From contig REDH01000147.1 of NCBI GenBank assembly GCA_007693585.1, positions 1 through 64,000 of the forward strand: DNA of 64,000 nucleotides, in the 5' to 3' direction. How positions within the stretch are numbered: position 1 is the stretch's first letter; each line of letters starts with the position of its first letter. The notes beneath the pieces are model-generated. The model saw only the letters and a list, made by a program, of their open reading frames with translations, did not search any database and was not told the origin of the DNA. The translations under genes were made by a program, and so were the position numbers. This document shows, one piece after another, positions 54,076 to 62,198 of the stretch. This DNA comes from Deltaproteobacteria bacterium (GTDB lineage: Bacteria > Myxococcota_A > Bradymonadia > REDH01).

Positions 54076-54090
54076 GGTCTTTGTCCGGGG
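54063..54090. repeat. Inverted repeat between the divergent rpmB and rpsR promoters
   Basis: CCCCGGA (54063-54069), 14 bases, TCCGGGG (54084-54090). It spans the -35 box of the rpmB promoter and could be an operator or a stem in antisense RNA; no known factor is implied. Confidence 0.5.
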
Positions 54091-54119
54091 TTCAATCGGT
54101 GCGCGAGGTGACGTAGCAC

Positions 54120-54148
54120 TTGCCTGCCGGCGCGGGAGCTGCTATCCC
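54120..54148 (+). promoter_or_regulatory. rpsR promoter
   Basis: TTGCCT (54120-54125), 17 bases, TATCCC (54143-54148). It would start transcription near 54155, about 105 bases before the rpsR ATG. Confidence 0.58.
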
Positions 54149-54259
54149 CCGCCCTCCCGCGACGCCCCCCTGGCCGGAGGCGACGTGTTCCGGACTCGGC
54201 CAACCCACGGCGCTGCCTCCGCGCGGCGTGCCCGGCTCCACCCATCGAAGGAGAATCCC

Positions 54260-54502
54260 ATGGCCCGCAAGCCCCGCCCCATCCCTGGCGTCCGGCGCAA
54301 GAAGACCTGCCCGTTCCTCGCCGAGCCGTCCCTGCGCATCGACTACAAGGACGTGGCCCTGCTCAAGAAGTTCGTCTCGCCCCGCGGGAAGATCCTCCCG
54401 AGCCGCATCACCGGCGTCTCCGCCAAGTACCAGCGGCAGCTCGCCACCGCGATCAAGCGCGCACGCCAGCTCGCGCTGCTGCCCTACGAGGCCAAGGAGT
54501 GA
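54260..54502 (+). CDS. rpsR: 30S ribosomal protein S18
   Basis: 80 residues. KKTCPFLAE followed by [14 protein letters not shown] and [10 protein letters not shown], then [20 protein letters not shown], is the bS18 consensus. The strong AAGGAG lies six bases before the ATG. The gene stands apart from rpsF/rplI, its usual operon partners. Its stop codon overlaps the GTG of a lipoprotein gene (GTGA). Confidence 0.97.
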   Translation: MARKPRPIPGVRRKKTCPFLAEPSLRIDYKDVALLKKFVSPRGKILPSRITGVSAKYQRQLATAIKRARQLALLPYEAKE

Positions 54503-55572
54503 GCCGCGGCGGCCGGCTCCCCGCCGCCGCCGTCCTCCTCACCCTCGGGGCGCTCGCGATGGCCGCCTGCGGCCGCACGCAGGCGCCCCTCTGGACCCCA
54601 CCGGGGCCCACACCGGCCCTCTTCTGGGAGGCGGACGGAGCGCTCCCCGCGTTCGATTGGCCCCTCCCGGCCGACGCGCGGATCACCGAGCCCGCCGCAA
54701 GCCTGGCCACCGTCGAACGGGCGCTGATCGAGCGCCTGACCGGCTTCGTCCGCCAACCGCGCGTCGCCGAGCGGGTCATCCAGGCCCGGCCTGACGACCC
54801 CTTCGCCGTCGCATGGATCTCCGCCCACGAGGGCCGGGGCGCGCGCGGCACCCTGCACCACGACATCGTCGTGCTCGTCGGGAGACCCACCGCCGACGAC
54901 ATCCCCCGGCTGCTCGACCTCTCCCGCACCATCCATCAGCAGGACCACGGCGACGATCCGCGCCGCGTTCACCTCTTCGCCGCAGGACCCGTGCCCGAAC
55001 GGGTCGTGTACCTCTTCCGTGACCACTGGAGCGCCGACCTCGAGCGCTGTCTCGCAGCGGTCCCGAACGCATCCGAAGACCTTGTGGCGATCGAGACCTG
55101 CCTCGATCGAGTGGGCTTCTCCCCGCGCGATCCCGAGACCGGACGCCTCGACCCCCACCGCTTCGACCTGCTCTGGCGCGCCCTTCCGGGGCGTCCGCCC
55201 GCTCCGGTGCTCGACCCGCCGGAGAACGACAGAACCACCCCCGAGCGGGAACGACCCCCGGTCGCGACCTGCCAACCGCGCCGCGGTGACCCCTGCACCA
55301 GCGCGGAATACGCATGGGAGTTCGGACCGTTCATGACATTGCGCGCGCTCGGCATCATGCTCACTGCGTGGGCGGTGGAGCGGTGGCCGCGGCTCGAGGA
55401 GACGCCCGTCGACGACGCCCTCGCCGTGCACGGCGCACTGCAGGACCCCGTCCGAGAACAGGTGATCCGGCCAGCGGACTTTCCGCATCAGGCCTGGCGG
55501 GCCGGACTGGCCGCCCCCTTCGCCGCCTGGATCGACGTCGTGTCGGCCCGGCTCGACCCACCCCCCGGTTGA
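54499..55572 (+). CDS. Lipoprotein of unknown function, coupled to rpsR
   Basis: The 357-residue product from GTG 54499 has a signal peptide ending AMAAC, a lipobox (Cys near 24). The mature part is a mixed, acidic, Trp- and Pro-rich domain with three later cysteines ([16 protein letters not shown], and the pair in [10 protein letters not shown]). I do not recognise it. The GTGA overlap with rpsR means it is translated with a ribosomal protein; GAGG upstream, inside rpsR, can serve as ribosome-binding site. The start could lie later, but the signal peptide begins right here. Confidence 0.8.
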   Translation: MSRGGRLPAAAVLLTLGALAMAACGRTQAPLWTPPGPTPALFWEADGALPAFDWPLPADARITEPAASLATVERALIERLTGFVRQPRVAERVIQARPDDPFAVAWISAHEGRGARGTLHHDIVVLVGRPTADDIPRLLDLSRTIHQQDHGDDPRRVHLFAAGPVPERVVYLFRDHWSADLERCLAAVPNASEDLVAIETCLDRVGFSPRDPETGRLDPHRFDLLWRALPGRPPAPVLDPPENDRTTPERERPPVATCQPRRGDPCTSAEYAWEFGPFMTLRALGIMLTAWAVERWPRLEETPVDDALAVHGALQDPVREQVIRPADFPHQAWRAGLAAPFAAWIDVVSARLDPPPG

Positions 55573-55591
55573 TCACGCACCCGTGGCTCCC

Positions 55592-56344
55592 ATGTCCGCC
55601 CTCCGACGATACCACCGGGTCTCCCGGGAATTCGGCAACAGCCTCATCCTGACGGCGCCGATCTTCGTGCTCTACCAGATCGGCATCCTGTTCACCGACG
55701 GATGGCGCAACGGTGTCGACCTGTTCTCCGGCCCCGTGATGCGCCTGCTCGGCGGAAGCCTCCTCGGGTACACGGTGCTCAACCTGCTGATCCTCGGCGT
55801 CTTCGTGGGGCTCTACCTCAAGCGCCGCGAAGAGCGAACCCTCGACGGACGCACCTGGGCCCTCCTCATCGTCGAGAGCACCGCGTGGGCCGTCGTCATG
55901 GGACTGTTCGCAGGAAACCTGCTCTTCCAGCTCGGATTCCGCCCCCCCCTCGCCGCCGGTCTCGAGGCCATCCCCGCGGCCACCGGGCTGCCGGCCATGG
56001 GCGTGTTCGACGCCTTCGTCCTCAGCCTCGGCGCAGGCGCGTGGGAAGAGCTCTTCTTCCGGCTCATCCTCCTCGGCGGCATGCTCTGGGGATTCAGGCG
56101 CCTCGGATGGCGCCCCTGGGTGGCCCTCGCGACCGCCCTCGTGCTCAGCAGCGTCATCTTCTCCGCCTTCCACTACGTGCCCATCGGCATGGAGTCCTGG
56201 CAGGTGTGGAGCTTCATGTTCCGATTCGTCCTCGGCATCTTCCTCGGCGTCCTCTATCTCTGGAGAGGCTTCGCCGTGGCCGTCTACGCCCACGCCATCT
56301 ACGACATCCTCATCCTCGTCCCCCGCGCCATCGTCGGAGGATGA
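55592..56344 (+). CDS. CPBP-family intramembrane metalloprotease (CAAX/Abi type)
   Basis: A 250-residue protein with about six to seven transmembrane helices and the catalytic motifs of the family: WEELFFR (EExxxR), FSAFHY (FxxxH) and the last-helix HAIYD (HxxxD/N type). Such proteases process prenylated or membrane-bound substrates or bacteriocin-type peptides; the target is not known. I use ATG 55592; GTG 55583 is in frame nine bases earlier. The stop codon overlaps the next ATG (ATGA). Confidence 0.9.
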   Translation: MSALRRYHRVSREFGNSLILTAPIFVLYQIGILFTDGWRNGVDLFSGPVMRLLGGSLLGYTVLNLLILGVFVGLYLKRREERTLDGRTWALLIVESTAWAVVMGLFAGNLLFQLGFRPPLAAGLEAIPAATGLPAMGVFDAFVLSLGAGAWEELFFRLILLGGMLWGFRRLGWRPWVALATALVLSSVIFSAFHYVPIGMESWQVWSFMFRFVLGIFLGVLYLWRGFAVAVYAHAIYDILILVPRAIVGG

Positions 56345-56493
56345 ACCCGCCCAGGACCCCAGCCATGGCCTACCTCACCCTCGACGAGTGGCTGTTCACC
56401 CTCCTGCTCATCGGCATCGTCTTCGGGGTCGGGCTCATGCCGAAGCTCGCCTCGGCCGTGATCCGCGCTACCCACGACGATCCGCAGCAGTAG
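56341..56493 (+). CDS. TatA-like small membrane protein
   Basis: 50 residues from ATG 56341 (overlapping the protease stop codon) or 42 from ATG 56365. A short polar start (LTLDEWLFT) leads to one hydrophobic helix (LLLIGIVFGVGLM), then PKLASAVIRAT and a polar tail. The order helix, Phe-Gly, Met/Leu-Pro, amphipathic helix is that of TatA/Hcf106 (FG..LP.L). The tail is much shorter than in TatA, so it may be a TatE-like or unrelated micro-protein. The coupling to the CPBP protease suggests a substrate or cofactor. Confidence 0.62.
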   Translation: MNPPRTPAMAYLTLDEWLFTLLLIGIVFGVGLMPKLASAVIRATHDDPQQ

Positions 56494-56548
56494 GCCGGAC
56501 CGGGCCCGCCCCCGGGCGCCGGATGGCCCGGGTCCCGTCCGGCCCGGA

Positions 56549-57373
56549 TCAGGGGGAAGGCGGCCGTCGCCCCGTGTCCTCGCGCCAGGGCAGGGCCGGT
56601 CCCGTGCGCCCCTCCCGGGCCTCGAGCCACCAGCAGGCCGCCTGGCGAACGGCCGGGTGAACGTCGTTGGCGTTCATCAGCCGGTGCTGCAGCGGCGCCG
56701 AGAGCGTGGGCAGGATGCGCAGGGCGAGACCTGTTGGACCAAACGGATTGCTCGCCATCGCGAACCGGATGTCCATGCTCCGGAACCAGCGCGGCTCCCG
56801 AGCCACGGTGCGCAGCACCTGCGCGCGGGTCGGGCGCCGCGTGACCACCGTCATGATGTGCTGCGGCAGAATCCGAGGATTGGCGCACAGCCGCTCCACG
56901 ACGAGCGGATGCTCGTCGTGGAGAAGCCGTTCCAGATACTGGGGATGCCAGCCGGACGCCCGCGCCCGCCGAACCCCGAGCGGCTCCCGCATCTGCTCCC
57001 GTGTCGCCGTCACCCGATCCCCCGGCTGCCGCGCCGGCGGCGGGTCCAGCAGAAACCACCCCACCCCGTGCAGCCCATGCCGACGGGCATGCAGGTTCAT
57101 GGCCTCCACCCGCAGGCCGAGCACCCCGTCCTCGTCCGCCCGATCCACCGCCTCCGCCAGCGAGAGCGCGAACTCCGACGCATCCGGATCACCGAGCACC
57201 GCACGATGAAGCAGCGCATCGACATGGAGCGCCGCCACGTCCGCCTCCACCAGCCGGAGGTGTCGATCCACCTGCGTCCGCCGCAGCGGGGCGTCGGCCA
57301 CGCTCAGCACCCGCAGGAGCCAGGTCTCCGCCTCGTGCGGATCCTGGCGGCTGTCCTCTCCCGAGTCGCTCAT
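56549..57373 (-). CDS. Unknown helical-repeat protein
   Basis: The 274-residue soluble protein has no signal peptide. Several stretches look like degenerate HEAT-type or leucine-rich-variant repeats (HPLVVERLCANPRILPQHI, VLRTVAREPRWFRSMDIRFAMASNP, HRLMNANDVHPAVRQAA). Here the asparagine-proline pair after each helix is typical of such variants. I do not know a function. It stands alone between convergent and divergent neighbours. The start ATG 57373 lacks a good ribosome-binding site. Confidence 0.7.
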   Translation of the reverse strand: MSDSGEDSRQDPHEAETWLLRVLSVADAPLRRTQVDRHLRLVEADVAALHVDALLHRAVLGDPDASEFALSLAEAVDRADEDGVLGLRVEAMNLHARRHGLHGVGWFLLDPPPARQPGDRVTATREQMREPLGVRRARASGWHPQYLERLLHDEHPLVVERLCANPRILPQHIMTVVTRRPTRAQVLRTVAREPRWFRSMDIRFAMASNPFGPTGLALRILPTLSAPLQHRLMNANDVHPAVRQAACWWLEAREGRTGPALPWREDTGRRPPSP

Positions 57374-57482
57374 CGTCCGGATGCTCGTGGTTCGGGCTCC
57401 CCGGCCCCCACAGCAAGATGGGCAGCCCCGACCGCCGAAGCAAGGTCCGCGCCGACGGTCGGACGCGTTGCGTCAAGCCCGC

Positions 57483-57511
57483 TTGACCAGCGCCTTCAAC
57501 ACGCGTAGTCA
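57483..57511 (+). promoter_or_regulatory. phaR promoter
   Basis: TTGACC (57483-57488), exactly 17 bases, TAGTCA (57506-57511). The predicted start is near 57518, with a leader of about 78 bases. Confidence 0.65.
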
Positions 57512-57595
57512 CGAACCTGGCACATCATGGTCGGCGAAGGTCCTCACGGGGTAGGAGGACCGGCCCCCACCCAGCATTTCCCGCACGGTCTCCAC

Positions 57596-58219
57596 ATGAA
57601 GCTCATCAAGCGCTACACCAATCGCAAGCTCTACGACACCGAGCGAAGCTGTTACGTGACGCTGGAGGAGATTGCCGTCATGGTGCGCGACGGTGAGGAC
57701 ATCCAGATCATCGACAACCGCAGCGGAGAGGATCTCACCTCCGTCACCCTCGCCCAGATCGTTCTCGAGGAAGAGAAGAAGACCCGACGGTCGTTCCCGC
57801 TCCAGACCCTCCAGATGATGATCCGCTCCCCGTCGGACCTCATCGCCCGGCTCAGTCGCCCCGTGAACGATTTCCGCGAGGATGCGCAGCGCCAGGTCGA
57901 TCGGATCCGTCGACGCGGAGAGGCCCTCGGCGAGGAGAACCGCTCCCCCCTCAGAGACTTCGTCGACAATGCCCAGCGGACCATCGACGAGATGCAGGCC
58001 GGTTTCGATGACCGCCTCCGGACCGCCGTCGACTCCCTCACTCACGTCCCCCACCTCTACGAGATGCTGCACCGACTCGATGGAAAGGTGGAGCGCCTCG
58101 AGCGCGAGAACCGCAGGCTGCGGCGCGAGCTCGAGTGGACCCACCGGATCCTGCAGCGCAACGGCTACGCCAGCGTGCCGCGCCCCGGAGACCACTCCCC
58201 GCTGCCGGGCGACGAGTAG
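57596..58219 (+). CDS. phaR: Polyhydroxyalkanoate synthesis regulator-type DNA-binding protein (PhaR family)
   Basis: The 207 residues start with the PHB_acc_N domain KLIKRYTNRKLYDTERSCYV (compare IKRYPNRKLYDT), followed by LEEIAVMVRDGEDIQIID. In known members this domain binds DNA and represses phasin genes. The rest is amphipathic helix and coiled coil (about 90-195), ending RPGDHSPLPGDE. I start at ATG 57596, where the domain begins; the in-frame ATG at 57527 adds 23 atypical residues. No PHA synthase is in the window, so the target is uncertain. Confidence 0.88.
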   Translation: MKLIKRYTNRKLYDTERSCYVTLEEIAVMVRDGEDIQIIDNRSGEDLTSVTLAQIVLEEEKKTRRSFPLQTLQMMIRSPSDLIARLSRPVNDFREDAQRQVDRIRRRGEALGEENRSPLRDFVDNAQRTIDEMQAGFDDRLRTAVDSLTHVPHLYEMLHRLDGKVERLERENRRLRRELEWTHRILQRNGYASVPRPGDHSPLPGDE

Positions 58220-58303
58220 AACGCGCTCGCCGAAGGCTCCGCACAGGGGACACCCGCGTCCCGCGGACCTCGCTGCGCTGCCGGGCGACGAGTGGAACGC
58301 GCT
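58201..58303. repeat. Duplicated 3' end of phaR
   Basis: A 27-base segment (58201-58227) with the phaR stop codon recurs at 58277-58303 with one mismatch, which turns TAG into TGG. Period 76. The copy lies outside any gene. Confidence 0.85.
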
Positions 58304-58333
58304 TCCGGTCGTGCGTTCTCCACGTCGCGGCTG

Positions 58334-58440
58334 GCGCGGGTGGGTTCAGCACTCCGCGCCGAGGGAGACCTCGCACAGGACGTCCCCGTCCCACGCGGCA
58401 TCCGGGGCGCGGGTGGGTTCAGAACTCCGCGCCGAGGGAG
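58334..58440. repeat. Duplicated 3' end of the barrel gene
   Basis: A 34-base segment covering the end of the barrel gene (58407-58440) has a copy at 58334-58367 with one mismatch. Read leftward, the copy codes SLGAEC-stop against SLGAEF-stop. It is a decayed duplicate of a gene terminus, period 73. Confidence 0.85.
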
Positions 58441-59327
58441 AGCGTGTAGGATTGCACGTCGCTGTCGCCGAGCATCGCCTCGAAGGAGAGGGTGGCGACG
58501 GTGAACTGGAAGTGCAGGCCCAGGGTGGCGCGGTGCACGAGCTCGGTGTCGGTGCCGAAGACGAACTCGGAGAAGTAGCTGCTGGCGCCGGCGTCGGTCT
58601 GGGGTCGTCGCACCTCGGGGTCCGCGTCGAGCATGCGGGTGGAGGAGACGACGGCGGCGAGGCTGTAGCCGGCCCAGGGGCTGATGGTCATCACGTGGCC
58701 GACGCCGACGCGGGTGCCCAGGAGGACATCGGCGCCGATGGTGGTGACGTTCATCGTGGGCACGCCGAGGAGGGTCCCGACGGAGCCACGGAAGGACAGG
58801 TCGGGCGCCGGCCAGTAGATGTCCTCGAGGGGCGACCACTTGATGCCGGTGCCGACGGTCATCATCTCGCTTCCCCAGAGGTGGCCGACGGAGCCCTCGA
58901 TCTCGAAGCCGAAGGGCAGGCCCTTGCGGACGTGGAAGTGCGAGGTGTGGAGCAGGTCGTCGTCGGAGGGGGTGACGCGGCCGAGCTGCCACCCTTCGGA
59001 CTGGGCGTCGATGGTGTGGAAGCTGTGGTCGATGCGGAACGCGAAGCCGGCGGTGCCGAGGGTGCCGGCCGGTGCAGCGTTGCGCGGCTGGGTGAGCAGC
59101 CCGAGGTCGCGGCTGAGCTGGCGATAGGCTTCCTCGTTCACGATGACGCCGAAGCACCGGCTGTTCGCGGTGACGTTGCACTCGCCGAACCGGCCGAGGG
59201 TGATGTCGTTGGTTCCGGCAGCAGCGCTGCCGGGCAGGCTGACGAGGGCCAGCGCGGCCACGGCGAGCACCCGGAGGGTGCGCCGGACGAGCGAGCGGGC
59301 ATGGGCTGAATGGGGAGGGTTGTGCAT
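58419..59327 (-). CDS. Outer-membrane beta-barrel protein of unknown function
   Basis: 302 residues from ATG 59327 with a signal peptide ending GSAAA. The mature chain alternates short strands (FAFRIDHSFHTI, FGFEIEGSVGHLWG, LGLHFQFTVATLSFE) and ends in Phe (SYTLSLGAEF), the C-terminal signal read by the BAM machinery. One cysteine pair (ECNV, RCFG) lies near the N-terminus. GTGs at 59330 and 59345 are alternative starts. Function unknown. The 3' end is duplicated just downstream. Confidence 0.82.
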   Translation of the reverse strand: MHNPPHSAHARSLVRRTLRVLAVAALALVSLPGSAAAGTNDITLGRFGECNVTANSRCFGVIVNEEAYRQLSRDLGLLTQPRNAAPAGTLGTAGFAFRIDHSFHTIDAQSEGWQLGRVTPSDDDLLHTSHFHVRKGLPFGFEIEGSVGHLWGSEMMTVGTGIKWSPLEDIYWPAPDLSFRGSVGTLLGVPTMNVTTIGADVLLGTRVGVGHVMTISPWAGYSLAAVVSSTRMLDADPEVRRPQTDAGASSYFSEFVFGTDTELVHRATLGLHFQFTVATLSFEAMLGDSDVQSYTLSLGAEF

Positions 59328-59440
59328 CACGCGGCAATCCTTCACGTCGGGCCTCTCGGGGGTGACCCGAGCGGGCGTTTCGCCGGTGCGGGCCAGGGCA
59401 CGGTCGGCGTCCTTCGCTTGCGCGGGGACCGCCAGCGAGC

Positions 59441-59468
59441 GCTATCAGAGGGGCGGAGGCAGCGTCAA
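59441..59468 (-). promoter_or_regulatory. Possible promoter of the barrel gene
   Basis: On the minus strand TTGACG (59463-59468), 16 bases, GATAGC (59441-59446). The -35 box is good and the -10 box weak. The leader is about 107 bases. Confidence 0.4.
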
Positions 59469-59515
59469 GATTGTGCATCCGCCGCGTGTTCGGTCGTGGC
59501 CTCTCCCCGGGGTCC

Positions 59516-59532
59516 CGGCCGGAGCCCGGCCG
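59516..59532 (-). terminator. Perfect hairpin after acs, no U-tract
   Basis: CGGCCGG, three-base loop, CCGGCCG, 17 bases past the acs stop codon. Stable, but followed by GC-rich sequence, so intrinsic termination is doubtful. Confidence 0.3.
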
Positions 59533-59549
59533 TCCGGTGGGCACGCGAC

Positions 59550-61511
59550 CTACCGCTCGTCCCACTTCTTGCGCAGCCGGTCGAGGACGGTGGCGTCCTC
59601 CAGGGTGGTGGTGTCTCCGCGGGTGTCCCGATTGGCGGCGATGTCCTGCAGGAGCCTGCGCATGATCTTGCCCGAGCGTGTCTTGGGCAGCGCGTCGGTG
59701 AATCGGACTTCCTCGGGTCGGGCGAGGGCCCCGATCTCCGCGGCCACGTGCGCGCGCAGGGTCTCGCCGAGGGCTGGCGATGGATCGCTGTCGCCGGTCA
59801 GGGAGACGAAGGCCACGATGGCCTGACCCTTGAGGTCGTCCGGCCGGCCTACCACGGCGGCTTCCGCCACGGCCGGGTGCGACACGAGGGCGCTCTCGAT
59901 CTCCATCGTGCCCAGGCGGTGGCCGGACACGTTGATGACGTCGTCGATCCGCCCCATGATCCAGAAGTTGCCCTCGGCGTCCTGGCGGACCCCGTCTCCG
60001 GCGAAGTACGTCCCCGGCACCTGCGAGAAGTATGTCTTCTCGAATCGCTCGGGATCCCCCCAAACCCCGCGGATCATGGACGGCCACGGCTTGCGGATCA
60101 CCAGATAGCCGCCCTGATCCCCGTCGACGGGCTGGCCGTCCCCGTCCACCACGTCGGCGATGACCCCCGGCAGGGGGCGCGTGGCCGAGCCCGGCACGAG
60201 TGGGGTCGCCCCGGGCAGGGGCGAGATCATGATCGCCCCCGTCTCCGTCTGCCACCAGGTGTCCACGATCGGGCACCTCGCCTTCCCGATCACCCGGTGA
60301 TACCAGATCCACGCCTCCGGGTTGATCGGTTCGCCCACCGTTCCGAGCAGCCGCAGGCTCGACAGGTCGTGCTTCAGCGGCCACCGGTCTCCCCACCGGA
60401 TGAATGCCCGGATCGCCGTCGGCGCCGTGTAGAAGATGTTCACCCGATGGCGCTCGATGATGTCCCAGAACCGGTCGGGCTCCGGCCAGTTGGGCGCTCC
60501 CTCGTACATCACCGTCGTCGCGCCGTTCGCCAGCGGGCCGTACACGATGTACGAATGCCCCGTGATCCACCCGATGTCCGCGGTGCACCAGTAGGTGTCC
60601 TCCTCGCGCAGGTCGAAGACCATCCGGCTCGTCCACGCGGTCCCCAGCAGGTACCCCCCCGTCGAGTGCACCACGCCCTTCGGCTTCCCCGTCGTCCCCG
60701 AAGTGTACAGGATGAACAGCGGATGCTCGCTGTCCACACTCACCGGCGGACACGTGGCGTCCACCGTCTCCATCAGCTCGTGCCACCAGATGTCTCGCCC
60801 GGGCTCCATCGCCACCTTCTGCCCCGTCCGGCGCAGCACGATCACCCCCTCCACGCTCGGGCACGCGTCCCCCTCCAGCGCAGCGTCCACACTGTCCTTG
60901 AGCGGAACGATCCCCCCGCGGCGCCACCCGCCGTCCGCCGTCACCACCACCTTCGCACCCGCGTCGTTCACCCGGTCCCGGATCGCCGACGCGCTGAACC
61001 CCCCGAACACGATGCTGTGGGTCACGCCCAGCCGCGCACAGGCCAGCATCGCCACCGCGAGCTCCGGCACCATCGGCATGTACAGCACCACCCGATCCCC
61101 CGCCTCGCACCCCGCCTTGCGCAGCACGTTCGCAAACCGGCACACCTCCCGCCAGAGCTGCAGATACGTGAGCGTCCGCACCTCACCGGGTTCTCCCTCC
61201 CAGATGATCGCCGCCTTGTTCCGGCGCCACGTCGCCACGTGCCGGTCCAGGCAGTTCACCGAGGCGTTCAGCCGCCCCCCCACGAACCACCGCGCCCGCG
61301 GCGGCTGCCAGTCCAGCACCTGCTCCCAGGGCTGATCCCACGTCAGCAGCTCCTGCGCACGCTCCGCCCAGAAGCCTTCGGGGTCCTCCTCCGCACGCCG
61401 GTACAGCGCCTCGTACTCCTCCATGCTCCGCACCCGGGCGCGCCCCGAGAACTCCGCCGGCGGCGGAAAACGGCGCTCCTCCTTCAACGTCGACGTGATG
61501 TCTTCGGCCAT
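59550..61511 (-). CDS. acs: Acetyl-CoA synthetase
   Basis: Activates acetate through acetyl-AMP. The 653 residues carry the P-loop-like [15 protein letters not shown], the [10 protein letters not shown] motif, the hinge and [15 protein letters not shown] segment, and the C-terminal SGKIMRR with the catalytic lysine (about K615), the site of regulatory acetylation in the family. Length and order match Acs. I start at ATG 61511 (GGAGAGC upstream); an in-frame ATG at 61553 would add 14 residues. It is divergent from the thioredoxin-like ferredoxin gene. Confidence 0.96.
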   Translation of the reverse strand: MAEDITSTLKEERRFPPPAEFSGRARVRSMEEYEALYRRAEEDPEGFWAERAQELLTWDQPWEQVLDWQPPRARWFVGGRLNASVNCLDRHVATWRRNKAAIIWEGEPGEVRTLTYLQLWREVCRFANVLRKAGCEAGDRVVLYMPMVPELAVAMLACARLGVTHSIVFGGFSASAIRDRVNDAGAKVVVTADGGWRRGGIVPLKDSVDAALEGDACPSVEGVIVLRRTGQKVAMEPGRDIWWHELMETVDATCPPVSVDSEHPLFILYTSGTTGKPKGVVHSTGGYLLGTAWTSRMVFDLREEDTYWCTADIGWITGHSYIVYGPLANGATTVMYEGAPNWPEPDRFWDIIERHRVNIFYTAPTAIRAFIRWGDRWPLKHDLSSLRLLGTVGEPINPEAWIWYHRVIGKARCPIVDTWWQTETGAIMISPLPGATPLVPGSATRPLPGVIADVVDGDGQPVDGDQGGYLVIRKPWPSMIRGVWGDPERFEKTYFSQVPGTYFAGDGVRQDAEGNFWIMGRIDDVINVSGHRLGTMEIESALVSHPAVAEAAVVGRPDDLKGQAIVAFVSLTGDSDPSPALGETLRAHVAAEIGALARPEEVRFTDALPKTRSGKIMRRLLQDIAANRDTRGDTTTLEDATVLDRLRKKWDER

Positions 61512-61647
61512 GCTCTCCTGCTCCTCCGGAACCGCCACGCGCCGTCCCGTCATCGGTCTTCAAGTCACCGCGCCAGGGACCTCCGCGGGCACTCCCGGCC
61601 TCCCCCCACGACTACGTCGACTCCCACGCCCCACGCAACTCCCCCTC

Positions 61648-61666
61648 CGTGACAGGTTGCGTCACG
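61648..61666. promoter_or_regulatory. Palindrome over the -35 box, candidate operator
   Basis: CGTGAC, seven bases, GTCACG. It covers the -35 box of the ferredoxin-type gene's promoter and lies about 140 bases before acs. No known regulator is assigned. GTGAC-N7-GTCAC also occurs at 8228-8244. Confidence 0.45.
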
Positions 61667-61685
61667 TCCCCCGCCGCCGTATCCC
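61657..61685 (+). promoter_or_regulatory. Promoter of the thioredoxin-like ferredoxin gene
   Basis: TTGCGT (61657-61662), 17 bases, TATCCC (61680-61685), the same -10 box as the rpsR promoter. The leader is about 42 bases. Confidence 0.5.
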
Positions 61686-61733
61686 GCGTCGCACGCCTCC
61701 GGGCCACCTCCCCCCACCTCCTCCCGGAACGCC

Positions 61734-62045
61734 ATGGAGACCCTCGACTACCGGCCCCGACTCCATGTCCTCGTGTGCACCAACGAGCGCCCGCCCGACG
61801 ACCTGCCCTCCTGCGCTCCCAACGGCGCGCGCGAGGTCCTCGACGCCCTGCGCGCCGCCGCCCGCCGCCGCGGCCTCCGCGTCGAAGTCCAGATCACACC
61901 CACCGGCTGCCTCGGCTGGTGCCACGCCGAAGGCACCACCGTCGCCGCGTGGCCCGCCGGACGCTTCCACCGCCACGTGCGACCCACCGACGCCGAGGCC
62001 CTCCTCGACCACCTCCTCGCCGAACGCCCCGCTCGGCCCACCTGA
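61734..62045 (+). CDS. Thioredoxin-like [2Fe-2S] ferredoxin
   Basis: 103 residues. VCTNERPPDDLPSC and TGCLGWCHAEG provide the four cysteines with the spacing of thioredoxin-fold 2Fe-2S ferredoxins (shethna-type and NuoE-like domain). A VAAWPAGRFHRHV strand follows. Likely a small electron carrier; the partner is unknown. The gene ends in a tandem repeat region. Confidence 0.87.
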   Translation: METLDYRPRLHVLVCTNERPPDDLPSCAPNGAREVLDALRAAARRRGLRVEVQITPTGCLGWCHAEGTTVAAWPAGRFHRHVRPTDAEALLDHLLAERPARPT

Positions 62046-62150
62046 GCGGCCACTCCGTCCGCTCCGCCATGCCCCGCGCGGTGCACCCGAGCGGCCCCAC
62101 GCCATCCGCTCCGCCTTGCCCCGCTCGGCGCACCCGAGCGGTCCCGAGCC
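62026..62150. repeat. Degenerate 45-47-base tandem repeat after the ferredoxin gene
   Basis: Copies at 62044-62088 and 62089-62135, with partial copies at 62026-62043 (inside the gene's end) and 62136-62150. The shared core is GAGCGGCC, then TCCGCTCCGCC and TGCCCCGC. Together with the rest of 62046-62198 this is gene-free. Confidence 0.8.
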
Positions 62151-62198
62151 GTCCCCTCGGCCACACGGCAGCAGCCCGCCGGCGCGCCTCCGCCGCGA

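Noticed and set aside
54080-54105. GGTTCAATC stretch resembling a tRNA T-loop
   Set aside because: No acceptor, D-arm or anticodon arm can be built around it; the region holds the rpmB/rpsR promoters.
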